From: Kineococcus vitellinus
Lineage (GTDB): Bacteria; Actinomycetota; Actinomycetes; Actinomycetales; Kineococcaceae
NCBI RefSeq assembly: GCF_009906315.1
Contig: NZ_JAAALL010000013.1
Location: 1-32,457, forward strand
Direction of reading: 5' to 3'
DNA: 32,457 nt
The notes under the pieces are model-generated. The model worked only from the letters and a program-made list of their open reading frames with translations. It searched no databases and was not told where the DNA came from. This document shows, piece by piece, positions 7,535 to 15,122 of this stretch. Position numbers and translations under genes: made by a program. Each line of letters starts with the position of its first letter. Positions within the stretch are counted from its first letter, which is position 1.

Positions 7535-8890
7535 GTGCGGTTCCTACGCCCCGGCTGGCTGATCGAGCTCGACTGCGGCCTGTGGGCGGTGGATGCCACC
7601 CAACCGCTCGCCGCCGTCCTCGACCCCCACGACGGGCAGGTACGGCACGTGGTCACCTGGCCCGCCGTGCCCCCGCCACAGGTGCACGCACGCCCGGTCG
7701 TGCTCGGCGACGGCACCTCGCTGTGGGTGCAGCCGCACCCCGGTGGACCCGTCGTGCGCATCGGCCTCGACGGCGTCGCCGCCGCCGGGTGGGTCGGCGG
7801 CCCCAGCCACCCCCTCGCACGCCAGCACCTGGCCGCGTGCGGCCCGGGCGCCGCCTGGTGCGCCACAGCCGCGCCGGAGGCGGAGTACGTGCGCCGCGGG
7901 GAGCAGCCGCGCACCTTCCTCGGTTACGGGCAGCTGCAACGGGTGGACGCCGAGGGCCGGGTGCTCACCGTCGCGATGGACCGCGGCGTGCAGGCCCTGC
8001 GCGCCAGCCCCGAGGGGCTGCTGGTGGCCGCCGTCGGAGACGGTCACGGGCTGCGCCGCTGGGACGAGACGCAGGACCGGGTCAGCCGCGACACCCGCTG
8101 GTACCTGCTGCCCTGGAAGCTGCCCTGGAACCAGGAGCCACCGCAGGCCCTGACCGAGGACCATGCGCTGCCGCGGACGTTCCAGCCCCCGCCAGCTGAT
8201 GACCCCTCGTCCCTGGTCTCCCAGGACGTGCCCGGCCACGGGCCCATCGCGCGCCGGGGAGAGCTGGAGTGGTTCGCCGAGCCCAGCCAGCAGGCGCCCA
8301 GCGGCGGGCGGGCGTGGACGCGTCCGCTGGTGAGCGCACGCGATGCCTCAGGGCAGGTGCTGGCCTCCTGGGACCTCGCTGACGGCTGGATCGAGACCAT
8401 CAGCGCCTCCGGCTCCCGTCTGCTACTCGCCGTGGCGCGCCGCCCTCGCACCTGGACCTCATCAGCGGCGCAGCACCCGGTGGACGTCATCGCCCTGGAC
8501 GCCGCTGACGGCTCGCTCACCGAGCTGCTGCCCGCAGGCTCCGTGGACATCAGCGAGCACTGCCGGCCGCTGCGGCCGCGGCCGCTGGAGGCGGACTCCT
8601 ACGCCCGGCAGGTGCTGCAGGAGGTGCAGGATCGCGCCGGCCGGCTGCAGCAGGTGGGCGCCCGGGACCTCGAGCACCGCTTGGAGGGGTCCTGGCCGCA
8701 CACGGTGCTGGAGCTGACCATGTCGGTGCTCGAACGATCTGGGGTGCGGCTGCGGCGGCGGGTGCCGCTCTTCGATGAGCTGGGCCGCATCCTGGGCCCG
8801 CAGTACCCCGACGCTCACCTGGTGGATCAGTACCAGGCGCACATGTTGCCGCCTCTCAGCCAGGCGCGTGACGGCTTCCTCGACGTCTGA
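7535..8890 (+). CDS. uncharacterised 451-residue protein, possible beta-propeller
   Basis: I do not recognise a named family. The protein is soluble, without signal peptide or membrane segment. Its first 270 residues are strand-rich, with recurring short blocks such as SPEGLLVAAVGDGHGLRRWDE that look like propeller blades of WD40/SMP-30 type. The C-terminal 120 residues are helical and charged. GTG at 7535 is chosen because sequence character becomes protein-like there (VRFLRPGWLIELDCGLW); the frame upstream is built from repeat and duplication sequence. The gene sits alone between repeat loci 1 and 2. Role unknown. Confidence 0.7.
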   Translation: MRFLRPGWLIELDCGLWAVDATQPLAAVLDPHDGQVRHVVTWPAVPPPQVHARPVVLGDGTSLWVQPHPGGPVVRIGLDGVAAAGWVGGPSHPLARQHLAACGPGAAWCATAAPEAEYVRRGEQPRTFLGYGQLQRVDAEGRVLTVAMDRGVQALRASPEGLLVAAVGDGHGLRRWDETQDRVSRDTRWYLLPWKLPWNQEPPQALTEDHALPRTFQPPPADDPSSLVSQDVPGHGPIARRGELEWFAEPSQQAPSGGRAWTRPLVSARDASGQVLASWDLADGWIETISASGSRLLLAVARRPRTWTSSAAQHPVDVIALDAADGSLTELLPAGSVDISEHCRPLRPRPLEADSYARQVLQEVQDRAGRLQQVGARDLEHRLEGSWPHTVLELTMSVLERSGVRLRRRVPLFDELGRILGPQYPDAHLVDQYQAHMLPPLSQARDGFLDV

Positions 8891-8937
8891 GCACCGCCGC
8901 TGCTGACGGCATCTGAGCGATCAACGCCGCGCCGCCG

Positions 8938-8966
8938 TGTGCACGGTCATCCCGCGGCCCGGGCGA
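8938..8966 (+). repeat. co-oriented intergenic repeat, locus 2
   Basis: GCACGGTCATCCCGCGGCCC, core at 8944-8950, between the converging 7535-8890 gene and vapC. Confidence 0.8.
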
Positions 8967-9028
8967 CCATGAGGCTGGCAGGAACGGCCGCCGAAGACGC
9001 AGCTCGTCCTTGCTGCCGATCGGTTCCC

Positions 9029-9442
9029 CTACGTGGTCGTTCCACGCGGAAGCACCCACCGCTGCCGGACGCCCGCGCACTCCTCGATCAGCTCGAAGTC
9101 TCGGTCGTAGTGCAGGACGGCGGCCCCTTCTACGGCGGCATGGGCTGCGACCAGGATGTCCACCGGGCCGGGTCCGCGGTGCTGCCCCTTGGCGACGAGC
9201 CCGCCCTGGATGGTCCGAGCTTGGACATCCACCTCCTCTGACCCGTGGAGCGTACGCATCGCAGCGGCCAGGTACTGCCACTGCCGCACGTGATCGACCT
9301 CATTGCGGGTAGAGACCCCGACCTCGAGCAAGGTCGGCACGCAGATGACCAGCTCGTGATCAGCCCGCAACGCCTCCACGGCATCCCGGACGCGCGGCTT
9401 GCTGAAGCGCTGGATGACGCTGTTGTCGAGGACGAACCTCAC
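9029..9442 (-). CDS. vapC: VapC-type PIN-domain ribonuclease toxin
   Basis: A 137-residue PIN domain with the four acidic metal ligands in the usual places: Asp6 (FVLDNSV), Glu40 (PTLLEVG), Asp95 (PVDILVAA), and Asp113/Asp115 (HYDRDFE). PIN toxins cleave RNA, often tRNA or rRNA, when their antitoxin is lost. The start overlaps the end of vapB by ATGA (9439-9442), giving translational coupling. All catalytic residues are present, so the toxin looks intact. Confidence 0.93.
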   Translation of the reverse strand: MRFVLDNSVIQRFSKPRVRDAVEALRADHELVICVPTLLEVGVSTRNEVDHVRQWQYLAAAMRTLHGSEEVDVQARTIQGGLVAKGQHRGPGPVDILVAAHAAVEGAAVLHYDRDFELIEECAGVRQRWVLPRGTTT

Positions 9443-9723
9443 GCAGCGCCCTCGCTGCCGCTACTGCCCGGCCTTTGCGCGTACTCGTCCACCTTGGCCT
9501 GCTCGTGGGCGAGGTGTTCACGCTCGGCTTCGAGGTACGCGGTGTTGGAGAAGCCGCCGGCATCGACGTAGTCCCACAGGTGACTCCACGCCTGGTCCTT
9601 CTCGGCCTTCTCGACGGCAGCGCGCAGGGCGGCTTCGACGGTGTCCTTCTTCTGCTTGGTGCCCAGCGCGCTAGCTGCGCGACCCAGCAGATCGTCATCG
9701 ATGTCGATGTGCGTGTAGGTCAT
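9439..9723 (-). CDS. vapB: VapB-type antitoxin
   Basis: A 94-residue antitoxin. Residues 1-45 (THIDIDDDLLGRAASALGTK, then TVEAALRAAV) match the DNA-binding N-terminus of the VapB/DUF2191-type antitoxins. The acidic, Gly/Ser-rich tail is the likely toxin-wrapping part. GGGGAG before the ATG is a strong ribosome site. It is first in the vapBC operon, and two palindromic half-sites upstream indicate autorepression by the complex. The promoter faces the recombinase promoter region. Confidence 0.9.
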   Translation of the reverse strand: MTYTHIDIDDDLLGRAASALGTKQKKDTVEAALRAAVEKAEKDQAWSHLWDYVDAGGFSNTAYLEAEREHLAHEQAKVDEYAQRPGSSGSEGAA

Positions 9724-9739
9724 GAAGACTCCCCGGGTC

Positions 9740-9770
9740 GACGTACGTCAATCATAAGCCTGACGTACGT
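9740..9770 (-). promoter_or_regulatory. vapBC promoter with paired operator
   Basis: Self-palindromic GACGTACGTC at 9740-9749 and a second GACGTACGT at 9762-9770 lie 22 bp apart, about two helical turns. Between them, on the minus strand, TATGAT (9756-9751) is a good -10 box 27 bp before the vapB ATG. The operators bracket this box, as expected for conditional autorepression by a VapBC complex. Confidence 0.7.
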
Positions 9771-9873
9771 GAAGGTCGAGGTATCCACCTCCACCCCGGA
9801 CCTGCGGCACGCACCTGAGCCTGCAGTGCGACCGGCCTGGCGCGATCAGGGCGCAGCGGAAGCACGCTCCTCT

Positions 9874-10800
9874 ATGAGCCTCACCCCTGACCATCTACCC
9901 ATCGCCCTCGGTGACGGCACCTGGCGCACCGACCCCCTGCGCCTGGCCATCGCCGCCTACCTGGCTCGCTACCGCGGCGAGACCCGGCGCCACGCCGAGT
10001 CCGACCTGCGCGCCTACCTCACCTGGTGCCGACTGCGCGGCCTCAACCCGCTGGCTGCCCGGCGCCCGCACATCGAGCTGTACGTGCGGTGGATGCAGGA
10101 GAACCAGCGCTTCGCCGCCTCCACCGTCTCCCGGCGCATGTCGGTCGTCGCCGGCTTCTACCGGACCTGCGTCATCGACGCCGTCCTCGAGCACTCACCG
10201 GCCGACTACGTCCGCCGCCCCAACGTGCCACCGGAGTCACCCACCCTGGGCCTGTCGCACCTGCAGCTCGAAGCGATGCTCGCCACCTCGCGGGACTCGG
10301 CCAACCCGTGCGACTTCGCCCTGGTGTGCCTGCTCGGGCTGCTGGGCCTGCGGATCTTCGAGGCCTGCGCCCTGGACATCACCGACCTCGGCGAGGAGCA
10401 CGGCCACCGCGTCCTGCGGGTGGTCGGCAAAGGTCACAAGGTCGTCCTCGTCCCGCTGGCGCCAGCGGTTGGCCGAGCTGTGGACCGCGCCATCAGCGCC
10501 CGCATCACCGGCCCACTGCTGCTGAACACCCGCGGCGGTCGCCTGGACCGCCACTCCGCCACCCGACGGCTGCGTCACCTCGCCGCCGACGCCCGCATCC
10601 GGCTACCGCGGATGCACCCGCACATGCTGCGCCACACATACGTGACCACCATGCTCGACGCCGGAGTGGACCTCAGAGACGTCCAGATTGCCGCCCGCCA
10701 CGCCGACCCCAGGACGACGATGCGCTACGACCGGGCCCGCACCACGCTGGATCGCCACCCCAACTACATCCTTGCCGCGTACATGGCCTCAGGCACCTGA
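9874..10800 (+). CDS. tyrosine recombinase / integrase (XerC/D-like)
   Basis: A 308-residue site-specific recombinase. An N-terminal SAM-like core-binding domain (about 20-110, YRGETRRHAESDLRAYLTWC) is followed by the catalytic domain with Arg160 (LLGLRIFEA), Lys187/189 (GKGHK), His250 and Arg253 (HPHMLRHTYV), His276 and nucleophile Tyr285 (MRYDR). All catalytic residues are present. The ATG at 9874 begins the recognisable protein. I see no IntI-specific insertion between the central catalytic boxes and no adjacent tRNA or excisionase. It is the only recombinase in the window and lies within the repeat-separated region, so it is a candidate to move modules; that is inference. Confidence 0.9.
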   Translation: MSLTPDHLPIALGDGTWRTDPLRLAIAAYLARYRGETRRHAESDLRAYLTWCRLRGLNPLAARRPHIELYVRWMQENQRFAASTVSRRMSVVAGFYRTCVIDAVLEHSPADYVRRPNVPPESPTLGLSHLQLEAMLATSRDSANPCDFALVCLLGLLGLRIFEACALDITDLGEEHGHRVLRVVGKGHKVVLVPLAPAVGRAVDRAISARITGPLLLNTRGGRLDRHSATRRLRHLAADARIRLPRMHPHMLRHTYVTTMLDAGVDLRDVQIAARHADPRTTMRYDRARTTLDRHPNYILAAYMASGT

Positions 10801-10987
10801 CGGGGCCACCCCGACTTCACTCATCTGCCGATGACCAGATGGTCGAGGTAGGGCGCGATCACCTGTCGAGCGCCGACCAGCAGGTGCACGCGGTCGCCCT
10901 CTGCTCCCAGGGCGGGGGACGTGTGACGACCGGGTCCACCAACGCCCTAACCTCCTGGACGTCGACCGCGGGGCCCGTCCGAACCGC

Positions 10988-11506
10988 TCAGCGCAACTGC
11001 AGCGAAGCCGGCAACGGCGTCGTGGCAGTCACATCGCTCAAGCTGCCGTCGGGCTCCACCCGCACCGCGCCCCAGTACCCATCGCTGGTGCATCGAGGAC
11101 CGTTCACGTCAGAGCTGACCGCCCGCGCGGCCACCGGCACGCTGACCTCACGAACGACCGGACCTCCCTCGTCGTGCAGGCGCAGGTGCGCCGTCGGCGC
11201 GGCGCTCATGTCCAGGTCGAAGATGAAGGCACTGCTCATGTCTGCACCGCCAGTGATCGCCGGGTCAGCGGTGAACAAGCGCACGTAGGTGCCTTGGCAG
11301 GCGTCATCGGCGCAGTAATCGGCAACCAGCGGACTGTCGGGGGGCTGGGGCGGGTCGTTCAAGGCCCTCATGTCGAAGGTCAACCCGAACGGCGGGCCGA
11401 TCGCCGTGCACGCCTGAGCCGTCATGCCGCTCGAACACGCGGTGAGCAGCATCAGGCAGCTGTCTGCGGCGAAGGGTCCTAGGCGCACGCCCCTGGGACG
11501 CCGCAC
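10988..11506 (-). CDS. putative lipoprotein, uncharacterised
   Basis: A 172-residue protein beginning with two arginines, a short hydrophobic stretch and the lipobox LLTAC at about residue 20-24, so it should be exported and lipidated. The hydrophobic part is short and contains charged residues (RLGPFAADSCLMLLTAC), weaker than a typical signal. The mature part has several cysteines (CSSG, QACTA, YCADDACQG, RCTSDG), suggesting disulphides outside the membrane. No family recognised. The 10801-10987 gap to the recombinase shows no repeat copy. Confidence 0.65.
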   Translation of the reverse strand: MRRPRGVRLGPFAADSCLMLLTACSSGMTAQACTAIGPPFGLTFDMRALNDPPQPPDSPLVADYCADDACQGTYVRLFTADPAITGGADMSSAFIFDLDMSAAPTAHLRLHDEGGPVVREVSVPVAARAVSSDVNGPRCTSDGYWGAVRVEPDGSLSDVTATTPLPASLQLR

Positions 11507-11586
11507 ACCGGCTCAGCGTTCCACACCCTTTCAGCCCACTGAGGACCCCGATGGGAGGACGCCGCGACGTGATGCCCGCGTACTCC

Positions 11587-11660
11587 GCGGCATGACCGCG
11601 ACGTCGCGGTCATCCCGCCCTACGGGCGACGTCACGGTCATGGCGCAGACATCGCGCTCC
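11587..11660 (+). repeat. co-oriented intergenic repeat, locus 3 (double, 28-nt spacing) with perfect palindrome
   Basis: Cores CGGTCAT at 11607-11613 and 11635-11641, 28 nt apart; the first is followed by CCCGCCC, the second by GGCG. Bases 11592-11613 form a perfect 22-bp palindrome (ATGACCGCGAC and its complement) that extends, after one mismatch, by four more pairs. CGCCC/GGGCG (11617-11629) makes a small second hairpin. Confidence 0.85.
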
Positions 11661-11692
11661 TGCTGAAGAGTGAGCAGCCGTAGGCCACGACG

Positions 11693-12049
11693 TCAGTCCA
11701 CGTGCCTCGCGGCCGCAGCGACTACCAGACGGGTGTCGGGCTCACCGGCACGGTGTCGCCCGTACATGCGAACGACGGCCTCACCACTGCTGGCGCTGCG
11801 CTGGAAGTCCTCATCAGCCAGCACCTTGGCCAACAGCGACGGTGAGAGCTCGACGCACTTGCCGAAGGTGAGCAGGTAGGCCGGCCGTCCCCGCTCGGCG
11901 TGAGCCACCGCCTCCTGGGCCGTCAGCTCACGCCCCCACGTCCGCCGGACACCCTCCACGACCAGGAACTGCGGAGGGCACCCGAGCAGCACCTGAGCCA
12001 CCAAGTCCGGTCGGTCAGGCATATCGCGCAGCACAGCCGACAAGCTCAC
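11693..12049 (-). CDS. uncharacterised 118-residue protein
   Basis: No family recognised. A soluble protein with an aliphatic core (LVAQVLLGCPPQFLVVEGVRR) and a hydrophilic helical C-terminus ending ARHVD. GTG at 12049 is chosen since protein-like sequence begins there and upstream codons in the frame overlap the end of the broken gene at 12117. It may have formed a two-gene unit with that gene. It is bounded by repeat loci 3 and 4. Confidence 0.6.
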   Translation of the reverse strand: MSLSAVLRDMPDRPDLVAQVLLGCPPQFLVVEGVRRTWGRELTAQEAVAHAERGRPAYLLTFGKCVELSPSLLAKVLADEDFQRSASSGEAVVRMYGRHRAGEPDTRLVVAAAARHVD

Positions 12050-12116
12050 AGCCCCAGCTTCCCGGACGCGCCTGGCCGACGCACGATCCCGCCCCCGATC
12101 ATGCTGCTCTGGACGC

Positions 12117-12448
12117 TCAGCACTGCCCAGTGAGCACCAGCACCTCCCGGTCGTCATCGCTGACCCAACGCCCGCCCATCCAGACGACCTCGCCACCCGG
12201 CTGCGGCGCCCGGGTGGTCACCGCTGGCCGCACGACCTGCCACTGCTGCACCGCGTCAGGGCCGTCGAGGTAGTCCAGCTACTGGCCGCCGTACCAGTAC
12301 AGGACTAGGGGCACGCCGGCTGCAATGAGGGCGTCCGCGTCTCGACGCTCGATACGGCTGGAGCCGCAGGTGAACCGCCGACCGGCCGGGGTGGTCAGCT
12401 GCCCCGACTCCACAGCGTCCACTGCTCATCGACCAGACTCACTCGCAC
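12117..12448 (-). pseudogene. broken gene of unknown function (one-base frameshift plus in-frame TAG)
   Basis: This minus-strand gene is hidden because no frame is open throughout. From GTG at 12448 the reading VRVSLVDEQWTLW is followed, after an apparent one-base loss near 12405, by SGQLTTPAGRRFTCG and ALIAAGVPLVLYWYGGQ. A TAG in place of a probable CAG/other sense codon comes next, then LDYLDGPDAVQQW and GGRWVSDDDREVLVLTG to the TGA at 12117. Both halves have strong coding character in the same frame around the TAG. Not matched to a family. Two independent lesions make real inactivation more likely than here a single error. Confidence 0.6.
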
Positions 12449-12464
12449 CGACTCAGCATGGCTG

Positions 12465-12495
12465 ACGACCGCGCGGTCATGGCGCGTTGAGGGCG
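12465..12495 (+). repeat. co-oriented intergenic repeat, locus 4 (short variant)
   Basis: GCGCGGTCATGGCGCGTTGA, core at 12474-12480. It separates the broken gene (minus) from the Nudix gene (plus), so it sits in a divergent gap. Confidence 0.7.
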
Positions 12496-12533
12496 CGAAT
12501 GCGGTCCGACCCGGCGCCGTTGCGAGCGTCTGC

Positions 12534-12971
12534 TTGGCTTCACCGGTGCACACCGTTGCCGTCGGCATCCTCATCCGGGACCACCGCGTGCTCCTGGCCC
12601 TGCGCAGTGCAGACCGCCGCGCTCACTCCGCCCGGTGGGCCCTGCCCGGAGGCCACGTCGAGCCCGGCGAGTCCGAGCCCGAAGCCCTGCGCCGAGAGCT
12701 ACACGAGGAGCTCGGCATCAACGTCCTCGACTGCGACGACGAACCCGCCTCCCGGCTGCACCTCACCCCCGGCGCACCCGACACCGAGCTGCACCTGAGC
12801 ACCTGGCGGGTGCGGACCTGGAGCGGGCAGCCCAGCAACACCCGCCCCGACGAAAACGACCGTCTCACCTGGTTCAGCGCCGACGAGCTCGACCAGCTGC
12901 TCTGGGCGCACCCTGAGCACCAGCAGATGCTGAGCGACATGCTCAGCCAACTCACTCCTGGGGCGACCTGA
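12534..12971 (+). CDS. Nudix hydrolase (MutT-like)
   Basis: A 145-residue Nudix protein with a complete Nudix box from Gly40 to Gly61 (GHVEPGESEPE, then RRELHEELGI): metal-binding Glu58/Glu59 and Arg54-Glu55 are all present. Such enzymes hydrolyse nucleoside diphosphate derivatives; the N-terminal RSADRRAHSARWALPGG resembles MutT/NUDT15-type pyrophosphatases. The start is TTG 12534 or GTG 12546; neither has a strong ribosome site. It lies alone between repeat loci 4 and 5. Confidence 0.92.
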   Translation: MASPVHTVAVGILIRDHRVLLALRSADRRAHSARWALPGGHVEPGESEPEALRRELHEELGINVLDCDDEPASRLHLTPGAPDTELHLSTWRVRTWSGQPSNTRPDENDRLTWFSADELDQLLWAHPEHQQMLSDMLSQLTPGAT

Positions 12972-12981
12972 CGAGACCAAC

Positions 12982-13012
12982 GCGACGTCACGGTCATCCC
13001 GCGTCCTGCGTG
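12982..13012 (+). repeat. co-oriented intergenic repeat, locus 5
   Basis: GACGTCACGGTCATCCCGCG, core at 12991-12997, 20 bp after the Nudix stop, in a convergent gap. Confidence 0.88.
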
Positions 13013-13056
13013 ATCGGGTCGCTGCCGCGACTTACGCGCACAGCACCATCCGCCGA

Positions 13057-13872
13057 TCAGTCGAAACCGCGGAACACGCCGTCGGGATCAGCAGCACCCG
13101 CGAAGTCCTCCCAGTCCATGTTGGCGATGGACAGGTTGTTCTCCACCGACGCCAGAGCCTGCGGAGCCACGCGCAACTCCTGGACTGCACCGTCGCGGAC
13201 CTCGAGCACCAGCAGCGGCATCTCCGGTGAGGAAAGCGTCGTCGCGTCGGCGAGCACGAGCAGCACGTACGGCGGGGCAGCGGCAGCCAGGTCGGCGACG
13301 GACGCCCCGGCCCACCGCTGGTGCTCGACCGTGCTCAGGTAGGGCACGAACCCGTCCGGACTCGGCGTCTGCACCGCGTTCAGCAGCGCCTCCCACTGCG
13401 GCTGGTGGGTGAAGTCGGTGCGGATCAGCAGCGATCCGCGATCCGCCGGCAGATCCCCGGACGCCGCCAGCGCGTCGTCCTCGGCAGTGAGCTCGGGGGG
13501 TTCGGCCTCGTACTCGGCCATCACTTGCCGCAGCCGTTCGTTGTCGGCCCGTTGCGCGTCCTCGTCTGACCACCCTGCTGTCTCCTGCGCCAGGGCAGCC
13601 AGCCGCTCCTGCTCGGCTTGCGGGTCGGGCGTGGTCTCCTCCACGCACAACCAGACGTCGCCCTCCGCGGCGTCCTCCGGCGGTTCGCACGCCGGACCGG
13701 GGTCGTCGACCCAAGAGGAGTCCGAGCTCACCGTCGGCGTCTCGAGCTCGCTCTGGCCTGCGGTGGAGGTTCGTACCGGGTCGGTCGGGGAGCTGCAGGC
13801 GGTGATCGCCACCAGCAGGGCGGTCAGGAGGAGGACGCGGCGCACGCTTCGAGTCTGCTTGAGGACCGGCAC
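13057..13872 (-). CDS. putative lipoprotein, uncharacterised
   Basis: A 271-residue secreted protein. The signal VRRVLLLTALLVAITAC ends in a clear lipobox (ITAC), followed by the Ser/Thr/Pro-rich linker usual in actinobacterial lipoproteins and an acidic domain (QAEQERLAALAQET helix, then a mixed C-terminal domain). GTG at 13872 gives a short basic n-region; GTG at 13845 would give MRRVLLL and is equally good. The frame is open to 13968, but that part is translated from repeat locus 6 and is not protein-like. No enzyme family recognised. Confidence 0.75.
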   Translation of the reverse strand: MPVLKQTRSVRRVLLLTALLVAITACSSPTDPVRTSTAGQSELETPTVSSDSSWVDDPGPACEPPEDAAEGDVWLCVEETTPDPQAEQERLAALAQETAGWSDEDAQRADNERLRQVMAEYEAEPPELTAEDDALAASGDLPADRGSLLIRTDFTHQPQWEALLNAVQTPSPDGFVPYLSTVEHQRWAGASVADLAAAAPPYVLLVLADATTLSSPEMPLLVLEVRDGAVQELRVAPQALASVENNLSIANMDWEDFAGAADPDGVFRGFD

Positions 13873-13950
13873 CCGGAGGGGGCCAACCCCCGTGCCGACC
13901 CCGGTCGGAGCAGTGGGCGCCCGCACCCAGAGCACTCCGATCGAGAGCGT

Positions 13951-13982
13951 CGACGACTTCGCGGTCATCCCGCGGTGTGCGC
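13951..13982 (+). repeat. co-oriented intergenic repeat, locus 6
   Basis: GACTTCGCGGTCATCCCGCG followed by GTGTGCGCGG, core at 13962-13968, a near-consensus copy between two minus-strand genes. Confidence 0.9.
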
Positions 13983-14111
13983 GGGCGCCAGTTGGCCGGC
14001 GATCGCGCGGACACGGCGATGTCTGGAGACGAGCGGCACGCGTCGACCGCCCGTGTCGTCGAGACGCCGGGCAGGCCGGTGACGCGGCTTGCCCAGCGTC
14101 ACCGCCTGGAG

Positions 14112-15038
14112 TCAGTGTTCAGAGACCACCCCCGCGACCGGGGCGTCGGCGTCGTGGAAGAAGGGAAGGAGAGCGGCAGCGACCTTCTCCGGTGCTTCCA
14201 GGGCCGCGTAGTGCCCCACGCCCTGCAGCTGGACGGAGCGGACACTGGAACCGACGGCCGCGGACAAGGTGGCCTCGGTGAAGGCGCCACCACCGGCACC
14301 CACGGCCAGGACCGGGACCGCCAGCGGGTGCGCGGCGGCGAGGGCGGTGATGTCAGCTCCCTCGCTTAGCATCGAGCGGTAGAGGCCACTGGCCCCGCGG
14401 AAGCCTGCGGGTCGGGAGTAAGTCCGGGCGAACTCGCTCACATCGGCATCGGTGACCGACCCCGGCACCGCCATCATGGCGGGGAAGGCGAAGTTCCCCA
14501 GGAACTCCCGCTCGCGTCCGGCGAGCAGCATCTCCGGAATGCCCGGTGCGGCCAGGACACCGATGTGCCACGACCCGCCGTGGGTGACGTCGGCCAGCCC
14601 TTCCAGCCCGAAGCCGGCCAGACCCATCTCGATGGCGGTGAAGCTCAGGACGTCTGCGGGGTGGGAACTGGCGAACCGGAAGACCGCCGCGCCGCTGATG
14701 TCCTGCCCCACGACATGGACGGCACCCAGGCCAAGGTGGTCGACCAGGGCGTGCAGGTCCTGCGCCGAGGTGGCGCTGTCGTAGTCGCCGGGGCCGTTGC
14801 CGGAGTCACCGAAACCCCGCAGGTCGACGGCGATGACGCGGTGGTGCTCGGCGAGGAGGGGAATGAGGCGGTGGAAGGCCCACCACGTCTCCGGGAAGCC
14901 GTGCACGAGCAGGACGGCAGAGCCGGTGGTCCCGGCCTGGACGTAGTGGATCTTCGTCCCGTTGAGGTCAGCGTCGTGGTGGCTGACCTCGGGGATGGAG
15001 GCAGGTGTTGTGATGGGTGCGGTGGCGGGCGTGGACAT
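14112..15038 (-). CDS. alpha/beta hydrolase, epoxide hydrolase-like (Asp nucleophile)
   Basis: A 308-residue alpha/beta-hydrolase. HGFPETW at 46-52 is the oxyanion motif of epoxide hydrolases and haloalkane dehalogenases. The nucleophile elbow GQDISG puts Asp113 in the nucleophile position, favouring an epoxide hydrolase or dehalogenase over an esterase. His276 (GVGHYAALE) completes the site. GAGGAGG stands correctly before ATG 15038, which is preferred to the ATG at 15083 because the longer form would run through the MarR operators. It diverges from the marR gene and is probably its regulatory target. Substrate unknown. Confidence 0.9.
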   Translation of the reverse strand: MSTPATAPITTPASIPEVSHHDADLNGTKIHYVQAGTTGSAVLLVHGFPETWWAFHRLIPLLAEHHRVIAVDLRGFGDSGNGPGDYDSATSAQDLHALVDHLGLGAVHVVGQDISGAAVFRFASSHPADVLSFTAIEMGLAGFGLEGLADVTHGGSWHIGVLAAPGIPEMLLAGREREFLGNFAFPAMMAVPGSVTDADVSEFARTYSRPAGFRGASGLYRSMLSEGADITALAAAHPLAVPVLAVGAGGGAFTEATLSAAVGSSVRSVQLQGVGHYAALEAPEKVAAALLPFFHDADAPVAGVVSEH

Positions 15039-15051
15039 CGTGTCCTCCTCA

Positions 15052-15095
15052 TAGACAAGCGGCTTGTCGATGAAGTTAGACAAGATGCTTGTCTA
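15052..15095. promoter_or_regulatory. twin MarR operators in the divergent hydrolase/marR gap
   Basis: Two palindromes: TAGACAAG-CGG-CTTGTCGA (15052-15070) and TAGACAAG-ATG-CTTGTCTA (15077-15095, perfect 8-bp arms). Centres are 25 bp apart. The first lies just before the hydrolase ribosome site, the second 28 bp before the marR start. This is a typical arrangement for a MarR dimer repressing both genes. Confidence 0.88.
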
Positions 15096-15122
15096 TGTCC
15101 AGCGCCCGACTAAGCTGGGCGG

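Noticed and set aside
9724-10990. tRNA gene or att core next to the integrase
   Set aside because: I found no cloverleaf, no GTTCGAATC-type arm and no paired direct repeat flanking the recombinase.
13873-13968. N-terminal extension of the lipoprotein
   Set aside because: It would translate repeat locus 6 in reverse and place a non-signal segment before a well-formed lipoprotein signal.
13969-14111. Additional short gene between the lipoprotein and the epoxide hydrolase-like gene
   Set aside because: Several frames are open but none has a family-like sequence or a ribosome site; only repeat locus 6 is supported here.
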